Assembly (NCBI GenBank): GCA_964554585.1 | Contig: CAZKPD010000096.1 | Span: forward strand, 1 to 9,962 | Length of the DNA stretch: 9,962 nt | Source: Perlabentimonas sp964554585 | Lineage (GTDB): Bacteria; Bacteroidota; Bacteroidia; Bacteroidales; Tenuifilaceae | Direction of reading: 5' to 3' | In this document: positions 1-6,343 of the stretch, in pieces | Layout: each line of letters opens with the position of its first letter | How positions within the stretch are numbered: the stretch's first letter is position 1 | Program-made: the position numbers and the translations under genes | The notes under the pieces: model-generated | The model's input: the letters and a program-made list of their open reading frames with translations, nothing else | Databases searched by the model: none | What the model was told of the DNA's origin: nothing

Positions 1-1832
1 ACAAACTCCCAGTTGTCGGGATCCTCTTTTTCCATCACCCCTTTAAGCGTAGTGTAGTGGCTGTAGTGAACACCATCCCGAGGGTAATAATCCTTTACCT
101 GTCCGTAGGTTAGACGCATGGTGAAGTTTGCATCCGGATAGATGGGTTTTCCGCTGTTCATATCCATAATTCCGGCTACGTATTGCTGATGTCCTTTTGA
201 GTATCCGGTATTAATCTTCTGGAGGTCGCTCCAAGTATCCCTATATTTTGTAATTACCGATTGCGAAGCAGTATAAGCCAAATCGTTAGCCAGTATTTCT
301 GCAGAGGGATTTTCTAAAAATGCCCACAGGCGGGTAGAGTCGGTAAAGATAGAGGTTCCATAGAGCTCATTAACATAGGCTTCATAGCTGCTATATCCGC
401 TTTCTATAGTACCGAAGATGGTGGGTTTGTGCTGATCTTTAACCTCTTTGGCAAATAGTTTAAACATGGCTTTGGCCACTTTTTGGTCAGTGGGAGCATT
501 ATAGTTTTTATAGAAAGCACGGGCTGACTCTTTAAACCTAATGCTACTTTTTGCTAAAGCATCAGCATCATCACCCTTAAGGGCATTTGATAATCCCTCG
601 GCACGCATGGCCAATGATAATATTTCAGTGCCCATTAAAAGGGTTTCGCTCAGGTAAATATTGGCAGTAATCAGATCAGCGCGGGATCCAACAGCTTGTT
701 TGATTAAATCCAAGGCTTCGCCATACTCTTTGGTCCGTTTTTTCTTATCCTGAACCCACTTCGTAAACTCTTTCTCTTGCAATTCCTTTCTCTGTTTAAC
801 CTTTAGGTTTTTTAGAGCTTGATTTTGACCTATGGAGAATTTCCAGTAGTTTGAGCTGCCTGAATACTTTGATGCATACTTAATTCTCACCTCGTCGGAG
901 GCTAACATATCTTCAAGTAAAATTTCCTGACGAATACCCCTGATATAAGCACGTAGGGTGTTGGTAATTGCTTGCGCTTCATCCACCTCCCAAGAGGTCA
1001 TGTATCGGGTGGTTGTACCCGGATACCCCATAACCATGGCAAAGTCTCCTTTTTCAACCCCGTTTAGCGAAACAGGAAGATGGTGTTTGGGCTTATAGGG
1101 TTGGTTGTCGGGCGAGTAGGCAGCAGGCTTATTGTCCTTATCGGCATAAACCCTAAACATAGAAAAGTCACCGGTTTGGCGAGGCCAAGTCCAATTATCC
1201 GTGTCGGCACCAAACTTACCAATGGAAGAGGGAGGAGCTCCAACCATTCGTATATCATTAAACGTTTCGTAAACCAAAAGATAGTACACATTCCCACCAT
1301 AGTAGCTGCGAACGGTTGCGTTGTAATGGGTTCCTTCCATGGCCTTTTCGGCAATGGCTTTCCCGGTTGCCTCAATGGAAGCAGCACGCTCTTCGTCGCT
1401 CATTTTTGCTTTAAGGGGTTTAAACACCTGATCTGATACATCCTCAAGGCGAACCAAGAACTGCACGGATAAGCCGGGAGTAGGAATTTCCTCGTCCTTG
1501 CTCATGGCCCAGAAACCGTTGGTTAGGTAATCGTGCTCTGTGCTGCTATGTTGCTGAATAGCCCCATAACCGCAATGGTGGTTGGTGAGCAGCAAACCCT
1601 GGTCCGAAATAATTTCGCCTGTACAACCGTTGCCAAAAATTACGATGGCATCCTTAAGGCTGGTGTTGTTGATGTTGTAGATGTCTTCGGCAGATAACTT
1701 GAGTCCCATGGACTGCATGGCATCAATGTTATACTTTTTTAGTAAGGGCAATAGCCACATTCCCTCATCGGCTTTGGCCTGAGTAGAGAGGAGCAGGGCA
1801 ATACCCAATAGAATAGTACTTAGTCGTTTCAT
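1..1832 (-). CDS. S46 family dipeptidyl-peptidase (DPP7/DPP11-like), C-terminus cut by window edge
   Basis: Secreted or periplasmic serine exopeptidase that removes dipeptides from the N-terminus of oligopeptides, supporting peptide nutrition. 610 residues are visible, against roughly 715 for the family, and the frame is open to the left edge. Residues 1-21 form a Sec signal peptide: MKR, a hydrophobic core, then AKA before D22. The mature start (DEGMW), the TNHHCGYG block with the catalytic His at about residue 86, and the DNWTWPRQTGDFS block with the catalytic Asp at about 222 are S46 hallmarks. The Ser-containing GNSGSP-type segment and the specificity residue (Gly in DPP7, Arg in DPP11) lie outside the window, so Asp/Glu versus hydrophobic preference cannot be assigned. 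The ATG start sits directly before the signal peptide. The gene begins 82 bp downstream of rnhB on the same strand; whether it has its own promoter is unclear, as no convincing TAnnTTTG box was found in the gap. Confidence 0.95.
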   Translation of the reverse strand, partial: MKRLSTILLGIALLLSTQAKADEGMWLLPLLKKYNIDAMQSMGLKLSAEDIYNINNTSLKDAIVIFGNGCTGEIISDQGLLLTNHHCGYGAIQQHSSTEHDYLTNGFWAMSKDEEIPTPGLSVQFLVRLEDVSDQVFKPLKAKMSDEERAASIEATGKAIAEKAMEGTHYNATVRSYYGGNVYYLLVYETFNDIRMVGAPPSSIGKFGADTDNWTWPRQTGDFSMFRVYADKDNKPAAYSPDNQPYKPKHHLPVSLNGVEKGDFAMVMGYPGTTTRYMTSWEVDEAQAITNTLRAYIRGIRQEILLEDMLASDEVRIKYASKYSGSSNYWKFSIGQNQALKNLKVKQRKELQEKEFTKWVQDKKKRTKEYGEALDLIKQAVGSRADLITANIYLSETLLMGTEILSLAMRAEGLSNALKGDDADALAKSSIRFKESARAFYKNYNAPTDQKVAKAMFKLFAKEVKDQHKPTIFGTIESGYSSYEAYVNELYGTSIFTDSTRLWAFLENPSAEILANDLAYTASQSVITKYRDTWSDLQKINTGYSKGHQQYVAGIMDMNSGKPIYPDANFTMRLTYGQVKDYYPRDGVHYSHYTTLKGVMEKEDPDNWEF

Positions 1833-1914
1833 GTTTGATTTGTGTTTTTTTAATTGGTTATAAACTCTTTGATGAAAAAACTTGCTGACGGTTTAACGTG
1901 ATTTTAGGTTAAAA

Positions 1915-2487
1915 TTAGTGTCGAAACGATTTTCGATGATGTTTTGTTGTACCCCACTGCTTAATGGCCTCCCTATGCGATAGGGTTGGATACCCTTTAT
2001 TGTTGTACCACTGGTAATTGGGATATTCTTTGGCTAGCTGCATCATGTATTCGTCGCGATAAGTTTTTGCCAAAATTGATGCTGCAGCAATACTCAGATA
2101 CTTAGCATCGCCTTTCACGATACAGGTGTGCGGTATGGTTAGGTATGGCTTAAATCTATTGCCATCAATAATTAGGTGTTGCGGTTTAAGGCTGAGGGTA
2201 GCTATCGCCCTATGCATGGCTAAAATGGAAGCATTAAGAATATTAATCTCATCAATTTCCGAAGGGCTGACCGTGGCTACAGCAAAGGCCAGTGCCTCCC
2301 TCTCTATCAGCCACCTCAATTGCTCCCTATCGGTCTGCTTTAGCTGTTTAGAATCGTTTAGCTTGTCATGCACAAAGTTGGGAGGCAGGATTACCGCAGC
2401 AGCAAACACGGGGCCTGCAAGGCAACCGCGTCCGGCCTCATCGCAGCCGGCTTCTACTACACCCTGCCTATAGTACGGGCTAAGCAT
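1915..2487 (-). CDS. rnhB: Ribonuclease HII
   Basis: Cytoplasmic endonuclease that cuts RNA in RNA:DNA hybrids and starts removal of single ribonucleotides misincorporated in DNA. At 190 aa it is normal length for bacterial RNase HII. The four metal-binding acidic residues are recognisable: D16 and E17 in CDEAGRG, D108 in IIDGNR and D127 in KGDAKYLSIAAASI. The family blocks LNDSKQL (43-49), GYPTLSH (165-171) and HHRKSF near the C-terminus are also present, so the enzyme looks intact. The ATG start overlaps the stop of the upstream glycosyltransferase by 8 bp, which suggests translational coupling and a shared transcript. This looks like a chance operon pairing, because RNase HII has no known role in glycan synthesis. 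Confidence 0.97.
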   Translation of the reverse strand: MLSPYYRQGVVEAGCDEAGRGCLAGPVFAAAVILPPNFVHDKLNDSKQLKQTDREQLRWLIEREALAFAVATVSPSEIDEINILNASILAMHRAIATLSLKPQHLIIDGNRFKPYLTIPHTCIVKGDAKYLSIAAASILAKTYRDEYMMQLAKEYPNYQWYNNKGYPTLSHREAIKQWGTTKHHRKSFRH

Positions 2488-3619
2488 CCGTTTTAAGGTT
2501 AATCATTCTTTCCATAACCTTATAGAGCTTTTGGGCTGTTTGGTCCCATCCAAAAAGAGTTTTTCGCTCAATCGCTTTAGCGGTAAGTTGCTCCCTTAAG
2601 CTGTCGTTTTCCGTAATCTCTTGTAGGGCTTTTGCAATCTCCTCCTCATCGAAAGGGTTTACGTAGTAGGCCGCATCGCCTGCTACTTCGGGCATGGAGG
2701 TTACATTGGAAGCAATTATCGGGGTGTGGCAATACATTGCCTCTACCATGGGAATGCCAAAACCCTCAAAGTAGGGGACAAAGACCAATGCGGTAGCAGC
2801 AGCCATGGTTTGCGTAAGCTCATCCAATTGGAGCCTTCCGGTAAAAATCACCTCGTCTCCATGTGTAATACTTTTTAAGGCCTGCTCAATGCTTTTGGTC
2901 ATAAACATAGCTTCACCCACAATAACCAGTTTGTGGGGCTGGTTGGTACTTTTTTTAAATGCATCGAAAGCTCTGATAAGCCGATCCACATTTTTGCGCG
3001 GGTTTAGTGCTCCCACAAATACGAAATAGGGCTCCCCTTTGGAGATTTTTTCCTTCACAAGGTTTTTTTGCTCCTTAGGGATGGGGATAAATGCCCCATT
3101 CGCTCCATTGTGCACTACGCTAATCTTCTCGGGTGCTGTACCATAGCTCTTCACCAAATCATCTTTAGAGTATTGGCTTACGGTAACAATGTGGGTAGAT
3201 TTTTGGGCAAATCGAGGGAAAAAATATCGGTAGTAGGTTCTGGTTGACCAAGGCAAACCCTGTGGGTAATGGTGAAAATTGATGTCGTGTATCACATTGA
3301 GTGTAGGCACATTGCATCGGGTTGGGATAAATCCATCGGTTGACAGGAAAAGATCCACCCTATATTTTCTGAGAAACTTGGGCACAGCCCATTGGAACCA
3401 TAGGTACCATAGTATCGGATGCCTAGCTTGCGGGTGAAGAATTACAGGATGCACATTGTTCGAAAAGATGAAGTCGGGATGAGGTTTTCGATCAAACAGG
3501 AAGAAAAACTCATGTTCAGGGTGGTCTGCAACAATTCGTTTCAGTGTTTCGTAGGTAAACCAGCCAATGCCTTCTAGCTTGTTTTTTATGAGCAGTCGGG
3601 TGTTTACGGCAATTCTCAT
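2480..3619 (-). CDS. Glycosyltransferase, GT4 family (GT-B fold)
   Basis: Predicted retaining glycosyltransferase that moves a sugar from a nucleotide-sugar donor to a glycan, lipid or protein acceptor on the cytoplasmic side. With the ATG at 3619 the product is 379 aa, normal for GT4. The N-terminal half opens with MRIAVNTRLL and a GIGWFTYET glycine loop. The C-terminal donor-binding half has VVHNG (168-172), FVGALNPRKN with the phosphate-contacting R208-K209, and FEGFGIPMVEAM, which gives the E-x7-E pair E285/E293. SMPEVAGDAAYYV follows. An in-frame TTG at 3646 would add nine residues, but MRIAV is the usual family start and the extension overlaps an inverted repeat and promoter-like sequence. 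The divergent neighbour is a flippase-like transporter, so a role in surface polysaccharide or glycolipid synthesis is plausible. Substrate and linkage are unknown. Confidence 0.92.
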   Translation of the reverse strand: MRIAVNTRLLIKNKLEGIGWFTYETLKRIVADHPEHEFFFLFDRKPHPDFIFSNNVHPVILHPQARHPILWYLWFQWAVPKFLRKYRVDLFLSTDGFIPTRCNVPTLNVIHDINFHHYPQGLPWSTRTYYRYFFPRFAQKSTHIVTVSQYSKDDLVKSYGTAPEKISVVHNGANGAFIPIPKEQKNLVKEKISKGEPYFVFVGALNPRKNVDRLIRAFDAFKKSTNQPHKLVIVGEAMFMTKSIEQALKSITHGDEVIFTGRLQLDELTQTMAAATALVFVPYFEGFGIPMVEAMYCHTPIIASNVTSMPEVAGDAAYYVNPFDEEEIAKALQEITENDSLREQLTAKAIERKTLFGWDQTAQKLYKVMERMINLKTDA

Positions 3620-3634
3620 TATGGGTACGGAATG

Positions 3635-3657
3635 ATTGTTGCGCAAAATACAACAAT
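3635..3657. repeat. 7-bp inverted repeat upstream of the glycosyltransferase start
   Basis: ATTGTTG (3635-3641) and CAACAAT (3651-3657) are perfect inverted copies around a 9-nt loop. The 8-bp palindrome TTGCGCAA (3639-3646) overlaps the left arm. On the minus strand the loop contains TATTTTG, one base short of the Bacteroidota -7 consensus TAnnTTTG. The repeat could therefore be an operator around the glycosyltransferase promoter or a hairpin in its leader. It may also be chance in AT-rich sequence. Confidence 0.4.
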
Positions 3658-3694
3658 TTAGCCACTGAATAGTAATTTTGGCCCATAATTCCAG

Positions 3695-3723
3695 TTACCT
3701 TAGTGTAGTGTTTTATAATTTTG
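3695..3723 (+). promoter_or_regulatory. Candidate Bacteroidota-type promoter for the flippase gene
   Basis: TAATTTTG at 3716-3723 matches the TAnnTTTG -7 consensus of Bacteroidota exactly. TTA at 3695-3697 lies 18 bp upstream and is a weak fit to the -33 TTG element. Transcription would begin only about 10 nt before the TTG start codon at 3740. A second exact TAATTTTG lies at 3673-3680, without a good -33 partner. Confidence 0.5.
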
Positions 3724-3739
3724 CATAAATTTTTTTGGC

Positions 3740-5182
3740 TTGAGACGCAAGTTTACTACCAACCTGCTGCTGCTCCTCATGCTTAACCTGCTAGTTAAGC
3801 CTTTTTGGATATTTGGGATCGACCGAACTGTACAGAACTTGGTTGGAGCCGGAGAGTATGGGGTTTACTTTGCTCTTTTCAATTTCTCCATCCTATTTAA
3901 TATTCTGTTAGATTTTGGGTTAACCAATTTCAACAACCGTGAGATTAGCAGGCACGCCAATCTCTTATCGCGGTACCTCTCCAATATGGTAGTGATAAAA
4001 TTCCTGATGGGAATTTTTTACGCCCTACTCAGTGCTGCTTTCGCTCTAATTTTAGGCTATTCCAAAGCGCAATTCTGGTTGCTTTCTGTGCTGGTATTCA
4101 ATCAGTTTTTATCCAGTTTCATCCTCTATCTCCGGAGTAATATTAGCGGGTTACAGCGGTTTAAAACCGACAGCCTCCTTTCCGTTACAGACAGGGTACT
4201 GATGATTGTGCTGTGTAGTTTTTTGCTATGGGGACCCTTTCGCGAACGGTTTACGGTACAATGGTTTGCCTATGCACAAACTGCTGCATACCTCATTACA
4301 GCCATTATCGCTCTGGCGTTAGTTACCCGATGGACAACCTTTTTTAAACCACGGTTCGACAGGGCATTTTCCCTTTCCATACTTAAGCAAAGCTATCCCT
4401 ATGCCATTTTAACCCTGCTCATGTCGTTCTACTATAGAATTGACAGCGTAATGCTAGAGCGTTTGCTGCCCGATGGTGCTGTTCAATCGGGGATATATGC
4501 TCAAGCCTTTAGGCTGTTAGATGCTGCCACCATGGTGCCTTTCCTCTTTTCGACCCTGCTACTACCCATTTTTTCAAAAATGATTAAGTCTAATGACGAT
4601 ATTAAACCGCTGTTGAGCCTTGCCTTTCGAATCCTTTTTGTAGTCGCATTCACGGCATCAGTGGTAAGCGTTTTTTATCGTCAGCAAATAATGGATCTGC
4701 TCTATGCGCAACACTCCCAAGAGTCATCAGTAGTATTGGCGATTCAAATGGTGTCCTTTCTGTTTATTTCCCAAATATATGTGTTTGGGACCCTTTTAAC
4801 AGCCAACGGAAGTTTGCGTTACTTAAATATTATCTCGGCTGCTGGGGTAGTCGTTAACGTGTCACTCAACTTTTTACTGATACCAAAATACACCATAGTT
4901 GGTGCAGCATTTTCTAGCTTGATAACGCAGATTGCTATGGCTGTTTTGCAGATGCTTTTATCGTATAAAGTGTTTAAGCTGAAGGTGAGCGCAAGTGCTG
5001 TTTTGCATTTCGTTCTCTTTGTTATCCTTGCTATATTTTCTACTAATCTCATTATGGCAAAAACGGTAAGTTGGGTTGTAGGGCTGATATCATCGCTTAT
5101 CTTTGTAGCTGTTTTATCGCTGATATTACGGATTGTAAGAGTGAGGGAGTTGTACAACCTTTTTGTGGGGATTGAGGAGTAG
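3740..5182 (+). CDS. Oligosaccharide flippase family (Wzx/MATE-like) membrane protein
   Basis: Polytopic inner-membrane protein resembling the polysaccharide biosynthesis transporters of the MVF/MATE superfamily, which flip lipid-linked oligosaccharides to the outer leaflet. Nearly the whole 480 aa is hydrophobic, with about 12-14 likely membrane segments separated by short basic loops. A long first segment follows the basic MRRK start, and a hydrophobic block ends close to the C-terminus. Family-like features are GEYGVYFALFNF (38-49), in which a VGAGEYG stretch follows TM1, DFGLTNFNNREISRH (58-72), and YYRIDSVMLERLLPDGAVQSGIYAQAFRLLD in the middle. The start is TTG. The next in-frame ATG (residue 14) would cut into the first membrane segment and lose the basic N-terminus, and a stop codon lies just upstream. 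The gene diverges from a glycosyltransferase, which fits glycan assembly and export. The substrate is unknown; a role in teichoic-acid-like, O-antigen or exopolysaccharide export cannot be separated. Confidence 0.87.
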   Translation: MRRKFTTNLLLLLMLNLLVKPFWIFGIDRTVQNLVGAGEYGVYFALFNFSILFNILLDFGLTNFNNREISRHANLLSRYLSNMVVIKFLMGIFYALLSAAFALILGYSKAQFWLLSVLVFNQFLSSFILYLRSNISGLQRFKTDSLLSVTDRVLMIVLCSFLLWGPFRERFTVQWFAYAQTAAYLITAIIALALVTRWTTFFKPRFDRAFSLSILKQSYPYAILTLLMSFYYRIDSVMLERLLPDGAVQSGIYAQAFRLLDAATMVPFLFSTLLLPIFSKMIKSNDDIKPLLSLAFRILFVVAFTASVVSVFYRQQIMDLLYAQHSQESSVVLAIQMVSFLFISQIYVFGTLLTANGSLRYLNIISAAGVVVNVSLNFLLIPKYTIVGAAFSSLITQIAMAVLQMLLSYKVFKLKVSASAVLHFVLFVILAIFSTNLIMAKTVSWVVGLISSLIFVAVLSLILRIVRVRELYNLFVGIEE

Positions 5183-5209
5183 CACAGCTGGATACCATTT
5201 TTGCTAGGG

Positions 5210-5241
5210 TTTGATTTGTATGAAATAAAATCCTATTTTTA
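5210..5241 (+). promoter_or_regulatory. Candidate promoter for the SiaC-like gene pair
   Basis: TTTG at 5210-5213, a 20-bp spacer and TATTTTTA at 5234-5241 match the Bacteroidota -33/-7 arrangement (TTTG, 19-21 bp, TAnnTTTG) with one mismatch in the last base. It lies after the flippase stop codon and about 33 bp before the ATG at 5275, so the SiaC-like genes may be transcribed separately from the flippase. Confidence 0.45.
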
Positions 5242-5274
5242 ACCAAAAGATTATACCGTAGTTAAGGGTTGTCC

Positions 5275-5781
5275 ATGGGAATTATAATTGACAAAACGGC
5301 TGATAGCCCGTACATTAATTTTAACGAGCAAGGCGTGCTTAGGATAGAGGGACGCTCTATCACTGAGGATCCCTACTCATTTTGGCAGCCGCTGATTGAT
5401 TGGGTGCAACAGTATGTTTTAGCTGCGGCTCCAACTACAAGAATTATCTTTTTTCTTGAATATACCAATAGTACCTCTAACAAGTTTATACATAAGCTCA
5501 TCGGCATTTTTGATGATTTTGCCGAAGAGGGCAACTCGGTTGAGATTGTATGGCAATACGAAGAGGGAGATGAGTCGACCGTCGAGCTGGGGCACGATCT
5601 GAATGCCCTAACGGTAATCCCTTTCAGATTTGAAGAGATGACCACAGAGCAGTTAAACCATGAAAAAATAAAGATTCGCAATAAGGAGAGCGGCAAGGAA
5701 TCGATCATAACCATGCGCTTTTGGCATACCATTGTTCGCAATGGTCATGGGGACGAGTATATTGTAAGCTCCGAACTATAG
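5275..5781 (+). CDS. SiaC family (DUF1987) regulatory phosphoprotein, with C-terminal tail
   Basis: Small soluble protein of the SiaC/DUF1987 family. In Pseudomonas aeruginosa, SiaC is switched by threonine phosphorylation (kinase SiaB, phosphatase SiaA) and activates the diguanylate cyclase SiaD. The visible family blocks are GVLRIEGRSITEDPYSFWQP (20-39), LEYTNSTSNKF (61-71) and WQYEEGDEST (93-102). By eye, the phospho-acceptor Thr of SiaC falls on Ser66 in NSTS. Residues from about 122 to 168 form a tail beyond the family core that is absent from the downstream paralog; I do not recognise it. The ATG at 5275 is preferred over a TTG at 5269. The gene lies 38 bp before its paralog, probably in one transcript. 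No SiaA, SiaB or SiaD gene is nearby, so the partner and output here are unknown. Confidence 0.85.
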   Translation: MGIIIDKTADSPYINFNEQGVLRIEGRSITEDPYSFWQPLIDWVQQYVLAAAPTTRIIFFLEYTNSTSNKFIHKLIGIFDDFAEEGNSVEIVWQYEEGDESTVELGHDLNALTVIPFRFEEMTTEQLNHEKIKIRNKESGKESIITMRFWHTIVRNGHGDEYIVSSEL

Positions 5782-5819
5782 CATGCCAGACCGTTTATTT
5801 ACACGAAAAGTTTTGAGCT

Positions 5820-6218
5820 ATGAAAATAAAAGTAATAGAGATAAAAGAAACGATTACAACACCTTATGTGCTAATGGAGCCCGAAACAGGCATTATTCGT
5901 ATAGAAGGTCGATCCATTCCTGAAAACGTAATCGATTTCTACCAGCCCATCCTAAACTGGATGGATGAATACCTTAAGAATCCGTTAGCAAAGACAGAAG
6001 CTCACCTAAAACTGGAGTATTTTAATACCAGCTCATCAAAGCGCTTATTCGACCTGATGAAAAAGATTGAAGCGATAGCGCAACACTCGCCTAAACAGGC
6101 TATCATAAACTGGTACTACGAAGAGGATGATGAGGATATTTACTTTGCCGGAAGCGATTACAAAGCGCTGATAACCAAGATCAGCTTCAATCTGATAGAA
6201 ATCCATCCGCAATTCTAG
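5820..6218 (+). CDS. SiaC family (DUF1987) regulatory phosphoprotein, short form
   Basis: 132-aa cytoplasmic protein, the usual length for a single SiaC/DUF1987 domain. It shares with the upstream gene the block IIRIEGRSIPEN (25-36), then FYQPILNWMDEYL (40-52), LEYFNTSSSKRL (65-76) and the acidic WYYEEDDEDIYFAG (98-111). Thr70 in NTSS aligns by eye with the phosphorylated Thr of Pseudomonas SiaC, so this copy keeps the canonical acceptor. The paralogs are clearly related over the core but well diverged, so the duplication is not recent. The start is an ATG with no strong Shine-Dalgarno sequence, as expected for Bacteroidota. It probably binds a cyclase, kinase/phosphatase pair or other effector encoded elsewhere. 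A link to the HD protein that follows after 125 bp is only positional. Confidence 0.87.
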   Translation: MKIKVIEIKETITTPYVLMEPETGIIRIEGRSIPENVIDFYQPILNWMDEYLKNPLAKTEAHLKLEYFNTSSSKRLFDLMKKIEAIAQHSPKQAIINWYYEEDDEDIYFAGSDYKALITKISFNLIEIHPQF

Positions 6219-6343
6219 TTAGGTGTTGGAGTAGGTGTGCTAGGTAAAGCTGTAATTGGGCGCAACCCTTTTTAGCAGATATTCATCTATATACATTACA
6301 TCACTCTGTTTATATGATCTCATAAATAGCTAATCCCTATCAG

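Noticed and set aside
1080..1436. Open frame of 118 codons on the plus strand and another of 107 codons on the minus strand at 1064-1387
   Set aside because: Both lie inside the S46 peptidase frame, which has clear catalytic motifs here. Their translations are low-complexity and unlike known proteins.
1833..1914. Promoter for the S46 peptidase in the gap after rnhB
   Set aside because: TAATTTTA on the minus strand overlaps the rnhB stop codon but has no TTG at the right spacing. Read-through from rnhB is equally likely.
3619..3646. Extended glycosyltransferase start at an in-frame TTG (3646)
   Set aside because: It adds nine residues before MRIAV, the usual start of GT4 proteins, and overlaps the inverted repeat and promoter-like element.
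6219..6343. Possible hairpin terminator or hidden gene in the 125-bp gap before the HD gene
   Set aside because: GGG-CGCAA-CCC followed by a T-run has only a 3-bp stem, too weak to call. No coding frame or convincing promoter was seen in this gap.
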